Shown here one piece after another: positions 34,234-43,124 of a DNA stretch of 64,000 nt. The notes under the pieces were generated by a model. It did no database searches. It had not been told where the DNA came from and saw nothing but the letters and a program-made list of their open reading frames with translations. The position numbers and the translations under genes are program-made. Every line of letters starts with the position of its first letter. Within the stretch, counting starts at the first letter, position 1. This DNA comes from an uncultured Oscillospiraceae bacterium (GTDB lineage: Bacteria; Bacillota; Clostridia; Oscillospirales; Oscillospiraceae). The DNA is taken from positions 6,047 to 70,046 of the forward strand of contig CAKTMW010000001.1 in the NCBI GenBank assembly GCA_934574095.1. Direction: 5' to 3'.

Positions 34234-35946
34234 ATGGCAAGGACCCAAAGCGCGGCGCTGGACCGGAAAAAGCTGATGGCCGATCCCATCATGGTGACCA
34301 CCATCGTCGTGCTGATTGCATTTCTGACTTTGTTTATCCTCTACCCGCTGGCCATTCTGCTGGTGGATAGTTTTGTGGGAGACGGCACCTTCGGCGTGTC
34401 CATCTTCCAGCGCATTTTCGCCATGCCGACCTTTACCAGAGCCATCACCAACACGCTGAAGGTGGGCTTTCTGGTGGGCATTCTGTCTGCCCTGATCGGC
34501 TTGCTGTTCGCCTATGTGGAGGTCTATGTCCGCATGGGCAAATTCGTGGGCGGCCTGTTCAAGGTGGTTTCCATGCTGCCCGTGGTCTCCCCGCCCTTCG
34601 TGCTGTCGCTGTCCATGATCATGCTGTTCGGCAAGGCAGGCATCATCACCCGCTTCCTGCTGGGCATCTATGACAACAGCGTGTACGGCTTCTGGGGCAT
34701 CGTCATCGTCCAGACGCTGACCTTCTTCCCCGTGTGCTATATGATGCTGAAGGGATTGCTGAAGAACATCGACCCCTCTCTGGAGGAGGCCGCCCGCGAT
34801 ATGGGAGCCTCCCGCTGGAAGGTGTTCACCAGCGTGACGCTGCCCCTGATGCTGCCGGGTCTTGGCAACGCGTTTCTGGTGACGTTCATCGAATCCATCG
34901 CCGACTTCGCCAACCCCATGATCATCGGCGGTTCCTACGACACGCTGGCCACCACCATCTATTTGCAGATCACCGGCTCCTACGACAAGCCCGGCGCGGC
35001 GGCCATGGCCGTGGTGCTGCTGTGCATCACACTGGCCATGTTCATCGTGCAGAAGTACTATCTGGAGCGCAAGACCGCCGCCACCCTCACCGGTAAGGCG
35101 TCCCGCGCCCGTATGCTGATCGAGGACAAGAGCGTCAAGATCCCCCTGACTGTGCTGTGCGCACTGGCCGCCAGCTTCGTCATCCTCATGTACCTGTGCG
35201 TACCCATCGGCGCGTTCTTCCCCACCTGGGGCTTCAAGTTCTTCCCGCTGACGGGCAAGTGGTTCGGTCTGGTATTCTCCCGCTATCACGGCTTCCAGGC
35301 CTTCCGTGACTCCTTCGTGCTAAGCCTGATCTCCGCGCCCATCACGGCGCTGCTGAGTATGATCATCTCCTATCTGGTGGTGAAGCGGAAGTTCAAGTCC
35401 AAGGGCTTTATCGAGGCGGTCTCCATGCTGGCCATGGCTGTGCCCGGTACGGTGCTGGGCGTGGGCTATATCCGCGGCTTCTCCAGCGGCGTGTTCGGCA
35501 GCGGTTTCCTGCAGGGCCTGTACGGTACGGGACTGATCCTCATTATCGTGTTTGTGGTGCGCTCGCTGCCCACCGGCACGCGAAGCGGTATCTCCGCCCT
35601 GCGGCAGATCGACAAATCCATCGAGGAATCCGCCTATGACATGGGCGCGGACAGCTTCAAGGTGTTTATGACCGTGACGCTGCCGCTCATCAAGGATTCC
35701 TTCCTCAGCGGTCTGGTGACGGCCTTCGTCCGCAGCATCACCGCTATCTCCGCCATCATCCTGCTGGTGACGCCGCAGTTCCTGCTCATCACCGTGCAGA
35801 TCAACGAATTCGCCGAAAAAGGCTCTTACAGCCTGGCCTGCGCCTTCGCCACCATCCTGATCGTCATCACCTACGGCGCGGTGCTGCTGATGAACCTGTT
35901 CATGAAGTACTTCGGCACCAGCAGAAAGCTCAAGGAGGACAAGTAA
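34234..35946 (+). CDS. ABC importer permease, duplicated (two-domain)
   Basis: A 570-residue permease with two homologous halves of about six helices each. Both halves have the EAA loop that contacts the ATPase: EEAARDMGASRWKVF and EESAYDMGADSFKVF. Two-domain permeases are usual for FbpB/AfuB and PhnU-type transporters. The start at 34234 follows AAAGGAG; the ATG at 34216 overlaps that site and is rejected. Confidence 0.93.
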   Translation: MARTQSAALDRKKLMADPIMVTTIVVLIAFLTLFILYPLAILLVDSFVGDGTFGVSIFQRIFAMPTFTRAITNTLKVGFLVGILSALIGLLFAYVEVYVRMGKFVGGLFKVVSMLPVVSPPFVLSLSMIMLFGKAGIITRFLLGIYDNSVYGFWGIVIVQTLTFFPVCYMMLKGLLKNIDPSLEEAARDMGASRWKVFTSVTLPLMLPGLGNAFLVTFIESIADFANPMIIGGSYDTLATTIYLQITGSYDKPGAAAMAVVLLCITLAMFIVQKYYLERKTAATLTGKASRARMLIEDKSVKIPLTVLCALAASFVILMYLCVPIGAFFPTWGFKFFPLTGKWFGLVFSRYHGFQAFRDSFVLSLISAPITALLSMIISYLVVKRKFKSKGFIEAVSMLAMAVPGTVLGVGYIRGFSSGVFGSGFLQGLYGTGLILIIVFVVRSLPTGTRSGISALRQIDKSIEESAYDMGADSFKVFMTVTLPLIKDSFLSGLVTAFVRSITAISAIILLVTPQFLLITVQINEFAEKGSYSLACAFATILIVITYGAVLLMNLFMKYFGTSRKLKEDK

Positions 35947-37023
35947 ATGGATAAAGTGAAAAAAGGCGTCCGTCTGGAGCATATCTCCAAGATTTATCAG
36001 GACCCCAAGACCGGCAAGGACTTCTACGCGGTAAAGGACACCTCCCTGACCATCGAGCCGGGCAGCTTCGTGACGCTGCTGGGTCCCTCCGGCTGCGGCA
36101 AGACCACCACGCTGCGTATGATCGCCGGCTTTGAAAGCCCCGACGAGGGCGAAATCTATCTGGGCGACGAGGCCATCAACGCCCTGACCCCCAACAAGCG
36201 GGACACCGCCATGGTGTTCCAGAGCTACGCCCTGCTGCCCCACTATAACGTATTCGACAACGTGGCCTACGGCCTGAAGCTGCGGAAGGTCCCCAAGGAC
36301 GAGATCAAGGAACGGGTCATGAAGATTCTTGATCTGGTGGAGCTGACCGGCATGGAGGGCCGCATGACCAACCAGCTGTCCGGCGGACAGCAGCAGCGTG
36401 TGGCGCTGGCCCGCGCCCTGGTGATCGAGCCGTCCGTGCTGCTGTTTGACGAGCCCCTCAGCAACCTGGACGCCAAGCTGCGCGTCTCCATGCGGACCGA
36501 AATTCGCCGCATCCAGCAGGAAGTGGGCATCACCGCCATCTACGTGACCCACGACCAATCCGAGGCCATGGCCCTTTCCGACAACATCATCATCATGAAA
36601 AACGGCGTGGTGGAGCAGATGGGCAGCCCGCAGGAAATTTACTACCACCCGGTCAACGAGTTCGTGGCGGACTTCATCGGCGAGGCCAACTTCCTGAAGG
36701 GCGTCATGACCGGCCACAACGGCGCTCACGCCCTGCTGACCATCGAGGGGCACGAAATGCCCATCGCCGGACGGGACGATCTGAAGAAGGGCGAGACCTA
36801 TACCGTGGTGCTGCGGCCTGAGTCCGGCCATCTGGCGGATCAGGGCGGCCTGCCCTGCAAGGTGATCGTGTCCTGCTTCATGGGCAGCTACCAGAACTAT
36901 CACGTGATGGTGGGCGACACGCTGGTGAAGCTGGCGGAGCACAATCCCAAGAACAAGCGCATCTATCAGGTGGGCGAGGCGTGCCAGCTGGTGTTCGACC
37001 CGGAGGAGGTCCATGTCCTGTAA
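35947..37023 (+). CDS. ABC importer ATPase (PotA/FbpC type)
   Basis: A 358-residue ATPase with Walker A GPSGCGKTTT, signature LSGGQQQRVALARAL, Walker B VLLFDEPLSNLD and a C-terminal TOBE-like domain (about 245-355). It follows the permease stop by only the start codon, so the three genes are one operon. It drives uptake of the ligand bound by the lipoprotein at 32952. Confidence 0.95.
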   Translation: MDKVKKGVRLEHISKIYQDPKTGKDFYAVKDTSLTIEPGSFVTLLGPSGCGKTTTLRMIAGFESPDEGEIYLGDEAINALTPNKRDTAMVFQSYALLPHYNVFDNVAYGLKLRKVPKDEIKERVMKILDLVELTGMEGRMTNQLSGGQQQRVALARALVIEPSVLLFDEPLSNLDAKLRVSMRTEIRRIQQEVGITAIYVTHDQSEAMALSDNIIIMKNGVVEQMGSPQEIYYHPVNEFVADFIGEANFLKGVMTGHNGAHALLTIEGHEMPIAGRDDLKKGETYTVVLRPESGHLADQGGLPCKVIVSCFMGSYQNYHVMVGDTLVKLAEHNPKNKRIYQVGEACQLVFDPEEVHVL

Positions 37024-37074
37024 ACTGGCGCAAAATCTTGCGATTTTGCTGCCAAAAGGGTTTGCAGCCATAAA

Positions 37075-37234
37075 GCCTCCCTCTGTGAGGGAGGTGGCTC
37101 GGCGTAAGCCGAGACGGAGGGAGAGAATTTAAGGTTTTTATTCTCTCCCCCAGTCAGCTCCGCTGACAGCCCCCTCTCAGAGGGGGCCAAGAAACGGATT
37201 GCCGCGTCGGGCTTGCGCCCTCCTCGCAATGACA
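37075..37234. repeat. Composite intergenic repeat
   Basis: The gap between the ABC ATPase and the ROK-like gene holds a unit starting GCCTCCCTCTGTGAGGGAGG, a central GGGAGAGAATT...ATTCTCTCCC palindrome and a closing CCCCCTCTCAGAGGGGG, then a piece of the TGTCATT/AATGACA repeat. The same composite, inverted, is at 59220-59344. No gene is present. Confidence 0.75.
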
Positions 37235-37298
37235 ATGACAGCCAAATCCCGGAGCGCCGCCATTTCGGCGGCGTTCCTTTCTTTCAGGAGGAACTTCT

Positions 37299-38993
37299 AT
37301 GCTTTCTCAATGGTTACAGCAGGCCCGGAACGGACGGAGCGTCTGGCTCAGCGACGTGCGTGAGGGCTGCGAAGCGCTGCCGGAGCACGTGGCCGTCACC
37401 GTGCAGCTGACGCTGTGCGACGGCGTGCGGCGGGACTTCTCCCTGCCCATCCCCCGCTGGGCGGACGGGGAACAGCGGCGGTTCGTGCAGCAGTACGTCA
37501 CCGCCTTTGTGTTCAATACCCTGTCTGCTCTCAGCGGTCGGGAAATGACCTTCTATCTGGACTTGCGGGAAATGGAGACCGTCGCCCTGCTGGGCGAATT
37601 GGACGACATTTTTCAGGTGCGGCAGACCGCCCGCAGCGGCTACGGCAAGGTGGTCAATATCGCCAACCGCCTGTGCCGCGCCTTTGGCGGCGGCACGTTC
37701 TCCTTTGCTGTCCGTGACCGGAGCGCTTACGTTCCCGCCCCGCCGGAGGTATCCCGCAGCGGCGATCTGCTGCCCCGGCTGCGGCAGGCGGTGGAGCGCT
37801 GCGGCCGCGGCGTATGCTGCGGCATCGACATCGGCGGTACCGACATCAAGGCGGCGGTGGCGGTGGACGGGCGGCTGGTGTGCGTGAAGGAGTACGACTG
37901 GAACCCCGCCGCCAGCCCCGTGGCCGAGGGGATCACCGGCCCCATCGTGTTGCTGGTGCAGCTGATGGCCTGCTGCGCCGCCGGGCTGACCCCGGCGCTT
38001 CAGGCGGCGCTGGACAAGGACGCCGGCGACGAGGAGATGGCCCGCGCCGTGGCCCAGAGCGCCAGCGTGCCGCTGGACGTGCTGGGCGTCAGCTTTCCGG
38101 ACGTGGTGATCCGCGACCGGATCGTGGGCGGCGAAAGCCCCAAAACCAAGGGTATGCGGGAAAATCCCGCCATCGACTACGAGACGGCCTTCGCCGGTCT
38201 GGGCGGTTTGGTGGATCAGCTGCGGCCGCTGTGTCGGGAGGGCGCCGCCCTCCACATGACCAACGACGGCCACATCGCCGCCTTTACGGCGGCGGCGGAG
38301 CTGGCCTTCAGCGGCGGAGCGCCGGATTTCAGCGGCGGCGTCATCGCCCACGCCCTGGGCACCGACTTCGGCGTGGGCTATCTGGACAGCGACGGCAGCA
38401 TCCCGGAAATGCCGGTGGAACTGTACGACTTTCTGCTGGATATGGGCAGCTTTCCCCAGCGGCAGCTGCCGCCGGAGGATCTGCGCTCCACCCGCAACGA
38501 AAACTCTGGGCTGCCCGGCGCACGGCGGTATCTGGGGCAGGCGGCGGCCTTCCGGCTGGCCTATGACACCGACCCGGCGCTGCTGGAGGGCTTTATCGAG
38601 GAACGGAACGGCGTCATCGCCATCCGTCAGACTCCGGAGGATATGCGCAAGCCCTGTCTTGCCCACCTGATGGAGCAGGCGGCGGCGGGAAATGGCGCGG
38701 CTCAATCCGTGTTCCGCCAGATCGGCCGCAATGTGGGCCAGATCAGCCGGGAGATGCGCTTCCTGATGTGGCCCCGGACAGACGTGCGGTATCTGTTTGG
38801 GCGGTTTGTGAAGCACCCGGCCTGCTTCCGGCTGCTGCAGGAGGGCTGCCGGGAGATCGTACCCGATCTCCGGCTGGAGGCGGCGGACGAGGAGCTCACC
38901 TGCACGGCGCTGATGCGCCAGCTGCCCTCCCACGGCGTGACGGTGGCGCAATTCGGCCAGGCCATCGGCGCCATGTACTACGCGGCGATATGA
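37299..38993 (+). CDS. ROK/hexokinase-like protein with N-terminal extension
   Basis: A 564-residue protein. The first 165 residues are of unknown kind; the rest is an ASKHA-fold sugar kinase. The ATP-binding phosphate-1 motif is GIDIGGTDIKAAVAVDG (about 174-190), with ALGTDFGVGYL as the later glycine-rich motif. The sequence NDGHIAAF fits the region where the catalytic Asp is found. Substrate unknown; a hexose or a cell-wall sugar is possible. The start has AGGAGG upstream. It ends with a strong terminator at 39022. Confidence 0.75.
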   Translation: MLSQWLQQARNGRSVWLSDVREGCEALPEHVAVTVQLTLCDGVRRDFSLPIPRWADGEQRRFVQQYVTAFVFNTLSALSGREMTFYLDLREMETVALLGELDDIFQVRQTARSGYGKVVNIANRLCRAFGGGTFSFAVRDRSAYVPAPPEVSRSGDLLPRLRQAVERCGRGVCCGIDIGGTDIKAAVAVDGRLVCVKEYDWNPAASPVAEGITGPIVLLVQLMACCAAGLTPALQAALDKDAGDEEMARAVAQSASVPLDVLGVSFPDVVIRDRIVGGESPKTKGMRENPAIDYETAFAGLGGLVDQLRPLCREGAALHMTNDGHIAAFTAAAELAFSGGAPDFSGGVIAHALGTDFGVGYLDSDGSIPEMPVELYDFLLDMGSFPQRQLPPEDLRSTRNENSGLPGARRYLGQAAAFRLAYDTDPALLEGFIEERNGVIAIRQTPEDMRKPCLAHLMEQAAAGNGAAQSVFRQIGRNVGQISREMRFLMWPRTDVRYLFGRFVKHPACFRLLQEGCREIVPDLRLEAADEELTCTALMRQLPSHGVTVAQFGQAIGAMYYAAI

Positions 38994-39021
38994 TCCCGCG
39001 CACACGGGATGACAGCAAAAG

Positions 39022-39060
39022 AAAACGGGTATCCGGGGAAACCGGATACCCGTTTTTTTT
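39022..39060 (+). terminator. Terminator of the ROK-like gene
   Basis: Arms AAAACGGGTATCCGG/CCGGATACCCGTTTT with eight T at the end. Confidence 0.92.
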
Positions 39061-39082
39061 GTGAAAAGCTCACCCTGACGCT

Positions 39083-40159
39083 TTACCCCGCTATTTTCCT
39101 GTAGAGCTTGTCCGTAAGCACGGTCAGGAGAGAGATCACGAGCCACAGGATCACAATGCCGGGAACCACCACAATAATGATGCGGAAGATACTCTCCGAG
39201 GTTTCGCCGGCAAGAACATTCACAAGCTCCATAAGACATACCGTCGCGGCAAAGGCCTTGGACGCAAAGCAGAATATCTTATCGCAAGCCTCACGGGTGG
39301 CGGGAATGTCGCTCTTGCGCACAACCACGCCGCCCCAGATGGAATATATCACCTTGGGGATCCAGCAGCACAGGAACAGCACAAACGCGAGGACTGCGTC
39401 GCCCTCCGCTTTCGGATCGGTGTACAAAAGGAAGCAAATCTCCAACAGAAGGAAAAGCGTGGTGGTGGCGGTGAGCATACTATTTCTTGCTTTGCGCTGG
39501 GCGGCGGTGGCGTCCCTGTTGGCGCGGTTCTTCAGGATGCACAAAAGGGAAAGAAGCGGGCAAAGGCCGACGCACACGAGACTGCGAATGATCTCGACGA
39601 TCTGCAGATTGTGCCGGATCATGAAGCAGTACACCAGATAAAGCGCAATGGCGATGGCAAGCTCAACGATCATGACAACAGCGCCGGCCGCGCCGCCAGC
39701 GGCGCCCACAGCCCCTCCGCCAGCGAAACCGGAGTCGCCGTTCGCGGGATCTCCGCCGGAGGAACCGTCCGCCCCGCTCTTGGGGTAATAGCCAGCGAAT
39801 GTACCCTGCGTCTCTACATAGTCGCCGCCGAACAACGGAGACTTTTCATAGCTCGTTCCGATCTCTCTGCCATTCGCGTCACGGTGGACGACCTTCTTCT
39901 GACCGAAAAGCGGCTGTTCCTCGCGGCTCTCTCCGCATACTCTTCCATATGCGTCAACATGTTCGATCTTTTCGTCTCCGAAAAATGATTTCTTGACGTA
40001 GCTCCTTCCGGTCTCACGACCGGCGGCGTCACGGTGGACGGCGTATTCGTTGCCAAAAAGATCCTTTTCCATTACGGTTTCGCCAACCACGCGGCCCGCG
40101 TCGTCAATATGGACCGTCTTTTCATTTCCAAAGATATCTGTCTTTTTTTCGCTCTTCAT
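39083..40159 (-). CDS. Membrane protein with N-terminal 25-residue tandem repeats
   Basis: A 358-residue protein. Residues 8 to about 120 hold four to five repeats of about 25 residues with the pattern FGxExxxHxDxxGRxxGxSxxxKxL (FGNEKTVHIDDAGRVVGET, FGNEYAVHRDAAGRETGRS, FGDEKIEHVDAYGRVCGES, FGQKKVVHRDANGREIGTS). A Gly/Ala-rich linker follows, then about six membrane helices (about 155-350). The repeats recall YD/RHS-type motifs and probably form a beta-structure outside or inside the membrane. No function recognised. Confidence 0.75.
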   Translation of the reverse strand: MKSEKKTDIFGNEKTVHIDDAGRVVGETVMEKDLFGNEYAVHRDAAGRETGRSYVKKSFFGDEKIEHVDAYGRVCGESREEQPLFGQKKVVHRDANGREIGTSYEKSPLFGGDYVETQGTFAGYYPKSGADGSSGGDPANGDSGFAGGGAVGAAGGAAGAVVMIVELAIAIALYLVYCFMIRHNLQIVEIIRSLVCVGLCPLLSLLCILKNRANRDATAAQRKARNSMLTATTTLFLLLEICFLLYTDPKAEGDAVLAFVLFLCCWIPKVIYSIWGGVVVRKSDIPATREACDKIFCFASKAFAATVCLMELVNVLAGETSESIFRIIIVVVPGIVILWLVISLLTVLTDKLYRKIAG

Positions 40160-40178
40160 GTTCTTCTCCTTTCTTTAT

Positions 40179-40913
40179 TCACAGGATAAACCCGCCGTCC
40201 ACCGTCAGCACCTGGCCGGTGATGAAGTCCGCCTTCTCCGACGCCAAAAACGCCGCCGCGTGGGCGATATCCTCCGGCGTACCCAGACGCCGCAGAGGCG
40301 TTTCCTCCGCCAGCTGGGGCAGTACCTCCGGCGGCAGCGCGTCCAGCATATCGGTTTTGATGACGCCGGGCGCGATGCAGTTGACCCGGATATGGGTGGG
40401 CGCCAGCTCCGACGCCAGCGAACGGGTCAGGCCGATCAGCGCCGCCTTGGTGCAGGAATACGTCACCTCGCAGCTGGCGCCCCGCTGGCCCCAGATGGAG
40501 GAGATGTTGAGAATACAGCCCTCGTGGGCGTGGAGCATGGCGGGCAGCACCGCCTGAATGGCGTGGTACGCGCCGTCCACGTTGGTGGAGAAGTACCGGT
40601 GCCACATCTCGTCGGTCACGTCCTGAAACAGCGCCTGTCCCGCCACGCCGGCGTTGTTCACCAGCAGCGACACCGGGCCCCATTTCTCCTGAATGGCCCG
40701 CACCATAGCCTGTACCTGCTGCCGCTGGGACACGTCCGCCTGATACGTCATGACTTGACAGCCCTCCGCCGTCAGCTCCGCCGCCAGCGATTCGGCGCAG
40801 TCCTGCCGCACCCGGTAGTTGACGCAGACTCTCCAGCCCTGACGGGCCAACTCACGGGCCACCGCCCGGCCAATGCCCCGGCTGGAGCCGGTGACAAGCG
40901 CGATCTTCTCCAT
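40179..40913 (-). CDS. Short-chain dehydrogenase/reductase (FabG-like)
   Basis: A 244-residue SDR. The cofactor motif TGSSRGIGRA is at residues 8-17, NNAG near 86, and the catalytic Ser, Tyr and Lys are in NISSIWGQRGAS...TYSCTKAA. The end, ITGQVLTVDGG, is typical of FabG-like NADPH reductases. It stands apart from other fatty-acid genes, so the substrate is open. Confidence 0.92.
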   Translation of the reverse strand: MEKIALVTGSSRGIGRAVARELARQGWRVCVNYRVRQDCAESLAAELTAEGCQVMTYQADVSQRQQVQAMVRAIQEKWGPVSLLVNNAGVAGQALFQDVTDEMWHRYFSTNVDGAYHAIQAVLPAMLHAHEGCILNISSIWGQRGASCEVTYSCTKAALIGLTRSLASELAPTHIRVNCIAPGVIKTDMLDALPPEVLPQLAEETPLRRLGTPEDIAHAAAFLASEKADFITGQVLTVDGGFIL

Positions 40914-41019
40914 ATATCGTTCCTCCCTGTGGCTGTGTTTTTCCCTATTGTACCTGAAATAGGGGGAGGATGCAAGGCTTTGTAAGGATGACGCGGTGCG
41001 GTGTTATGGCATATTGTGC

Positions 41020-41090
41020 GGCCCCGTGTGGCCCGCCGCACGATATTCTCCGCAGCAACGACGGCGGGGCACATTGACCCCGCCCTACAG
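41020..41090. repeat. CCGTAGGG-family palindromic repeat
   Basis: GCCCCGTGTGGCCCGCCGCAC and a following GGCGGGGCACATTGACCCCG unit, ending in GCCCTACAG; same family as 631-917. Confidence 0.75.
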
Positions 41091-41143
41091 AAATTCTATC
41101 GGTGGTCGGTGCATAAATGTGACTCAATGCCCCCGCAAAAAAT

Positions 41144-41173
41144 CACCCCATCGTCTATCCGGACGATGGGGTG
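41144..41173 (-). terminator. Terminator of the yitT-like gene
   Basis: Perfect arms CACCCCATCGTC/GACGATGGGGTG, followed on the minus strand by ATTTTTTG, 7 bases beyond the stop codon. Confidence 0.9.
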
Positions 41174-41179
41174 TTGGAT

Positions 41180-42064
41180 TCAGGACGACAGGTGCCGGCC
41201 GAAGTTGCCGCCTACCCGGATGCCCTCCTGAATGATGGTGAAGGCGTGGGGGTCGATCTCGCTGAGCGCCATCTGCACCGAAACCACCTCATATTTGCTC
41301 AGGCACACACACAGCACGTGGACCTGCTCGTGGGAATAGCCGCCCCGGCCCTCCCACAGGGTGAAGCTGCGGTCCAGCTTCTCCAGAATGGTCTGGTTCA
41401 GCCGCTCCGGGTCCTCCTTGGTGAAGATCAGCATCTGCACGGAGATGTTCTGCTGATGCACCCGGTCCAGGAACAGAGCCTGGAACACCACGTAGATGGC
41501 GGAATAGATGGCGGTGCTTAAATCAAACAGCACGGCGCACAGCACATACAGCGCTGTGTTGAAGGTGATGGAAAACCGGCCCACGGTAAAGCCCTTCCCC
41601 AGCTTGCTGAGGTATAGGCCCAGCACATCCAGTCCGCCGGTGGAGCAGCCGCAGGTCAGGATCAGTCCGCTGGAAAAGCCGCTGACGATGCCGCCCAGCA
41701 GGCAGGAGGTCAGCTTATCGGCGATAATGGGGGTGGCAGGGGAGGGGATCACCGCCAGCGCAATGGAGTTGATGACCGTCACGGCGGTCATGCCCACCAC
41801 GAACTCCCGGCCCAAGGTCCGCCATGCCAGCACGATCAGGGGGATATTCACCAGCAGGTAGAAAATACCCGCCAGGTCCACCGTGGGCTCCACGCCCAGA
41901 TTGGTGACGATCAGGGTACGGATCACCTGGCACAGGCCGTACAGTCCGCCGCTGTACATCCCCTGCGGCACGATGATCAGGTTGATGCCCGCCGCCATCA
42001 GGATACCACCCAGGATACCCACGCACAGCCGCAGCCACCTGTTCTGCTGCACCTTTTGTAACAT
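41180..42064 (-). CDS. YitT-family membrane protein
   Basis: A 294-residue protein with five membrane helices (about 10-200; GINLIIVPQGMYSGGLYGL, SSGLILTCGCSTGGLD) and a C-terminal DUF2179 domain (about 215-290). YitT/DUF2179 proteins are widespread in Firmicutes, and their substrate is not known. The start at 42064 has GAGGT upstream; the open frame extends further without a site. Confidence 0.9.
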   Translation of the reverse strand: MLQKVQQNRWLRLCVGILGGILMAAGINLIIVPQGMYSGGLYGLCQVIRTLIVTNLGVEPTVDLAGIFYLLVNIPLIVLAWRTLGREFVVGMTAVTVINSIALAVIPSPATPIIADKLTSCLLGGIVSGFSSGLILTCGCSTGGLDVLGLYLSKLGKGFTVGRFSITFNTALYVLCAVLFDLSTAIYSAIYVVFQALFLDRVHQQNISVQMLIFTKEDPERLNQTILEKLDRSFTLWEGRGGYSHEQVHVLCVCLSKYEVVSVQMALSEIDPHAFTIIQEGIRVGGNFGRHLSS

Positions 42065-42165
42065 ACGCCGGGACCTCGCTTTCCTTCTATAAAAATACGG
42101 TTTTTTCGTCTTTTGCGAGGCGATTATAATATATCCCCCCTGGCTTGTCAAGACTTTCCACTTTT

Positions 42166-42438
42166 TTACAACGTGTACCGCAGGCGGCTGTACATCCGCT
42201 GCCTTGCCCGCCGCAGGCAGCGGCACACCGTGGATTTGTTGACCCCCAGCCGCCGGGCGATCTCCGCACCTTTCAGCCCCTCCTGAAACCGCATCTCGAT
42301 CATTTGCCGCTGGCGGGGCGTCAGCTCCGCGATGGCCTCCGGCAGACGGCGGCGCAGGCGGCGCAGCCGCTCACTGTTGTCCCCGTCCCCCTGCCGCCAC
42401 TGGGCCAGCTGGGCAAAATCAAACTGTAAATCGTTCAT
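42166..42438 (-). CDS. Sigma-70 region 4-like DNA-binding protein
   Basis: A 90-residue protein. The C-terminal half is a sigma region 4 helix-turn-helix (LTPRQRQMIEMRFQEGLKG, then GVNKSTVCRCLRRARQRM). There is no region 2, so it is not a complete sigma factor. The start (AGGAG 11 bases upstream) lies inside the end of the gene at 42419, so the two are coupled. Confidence 0.75.
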   Translation of the reverse strand: MNDLQFDFAQLAQWRQGDGDNSERLRRLRRRLPEAIAELTPRQRQMIEMRFQEGLKGAEIARRLGVNKSTVCRCLRRARQRMYSRLRYTL

Positions 42439-42652
42439 CCCGGTAATAGCTCCTGTCGTAGTAGTGGGCTGTCAGCTGACGCAGCTGACGGCATTGCCGC
42501 AGCAGCGGCATCAGCGCCAGTTCTCTCCGGCGCAGCGCAAAGCGCCGGTCCGGGTCCCTTGTCTCCCGCTGTTCCTGCCGCAGCTGGGCCAGGCGGCGGG
42601 ACAGCAGGTCCGCCGAATAGGCGTAGCTCTCGGATAATTGCGATAGCGTCAT
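42419..42652 (-). CDS. Small basic protein coupled to the sigma-like gene
   Basis: A 77-residue, strongly charged protein rich in Arg, Leu and Gln (RRLAQLRQEQRETRDP), probably all helical or a coiled coil. AAGGAGG stands 7 bases before its ATG. It overlaps the following sigma-like gene by 20 bases, suggesting a regulatory pair. No family recognised. Confidence 0.65.
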   Translation of the reverse strand: MTLSQLSESYAYSADLLSRRLAQLRQEQRETRDPDRRFALRRRELALMPLLRQCRQLRQLTAHYYDRSYYRDERFTV

Positions 42653-42726
42653 GAAACTTTTCCCTCCTTATTGGATATTTTCCAAAAAATATCCCGCAAA
42701 AATATGTCTTTTTGTGAATATTGTTG

Positions 42727-42755
42727 TTGACAAATAAAGTGACTTCTGCTAATAT
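42727..42755 (+). promoter_or_regulatory. Promoter of the tRNA-Thr/Tyr operon
   Basis: TTGACA (42727-42732) and TAATAT (42750-42755), 17 bases apart, 20 bases upstream of tRNA-Thr. Confidence 0.75.
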
Positions 42756-42775
42756 AATCTTCGCTGGTAGCAAAT

Positions 42776-42851
42776 GCTGGTGTAGCTCAGCTGGTAGAGC
42801 AGCTGATTTGTAATCAGCAGGTCGGGGGTTCGAATCCGTCCACCAGCTCCA
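42776..42851 (+). tRNA. tRNA-Thr (TGT anticodon)
   Basis: Acceptor arms GCTGGTG/CACCAGC, anticodon stem GCTGA/TCAGC with loop TTTGTAA, T arm GGGTTCGAATCC-like, and an encoded CCA. Confidence 0.94.
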
Positions 42852-42860
42852 ATTTCATAT

Positions 42861-42945
42861 GGGGGATTTCCCGAGTGGCCAAAGGGGACAGACTGTAAAT
42901 CTGCTGGCAACGCCTTCGGTGGTTCGAATCCACCATCCCCCACCA
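42861..42945 (+). tRNA. tRNA-Tyr (GTA anticodon)
   Basis: Acceptor arms GGGGGAT/ATCCCCC, anticodon loop CTGTAAA, the long variable arm of Tyr tRNAs, and an encoded CCA. It is nine bases after tRNA-Thr. Confidence 0.94.
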
Positions 42946-42983
42946 AAAAGAAAAAGTCGCACGCAGTGTGGCTTTTTCTTTTT
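42945..42983 (+). terminator. Terminator after tRNA-Tyr
   Basis: Arms AAAAAGAAAAAG/CTTTTTCTTTTT with inner CGCAC/GTGTG pairing. Confidence 0.8.
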
Positions 42984-43124
42984 GTTCTCTTCGCTCTTCG
43001 TTCTTATCTTTTCTCTCTTCTCTTTCTTTGCGACTTTTTCCAGTGAAAAATGAAGAGTGAAAAGTGAAGAATTGCGTTGAATCGGCATGTTCTTTGTGAT
43101 ATGCTCTTTGTTGATGTGATTCAT

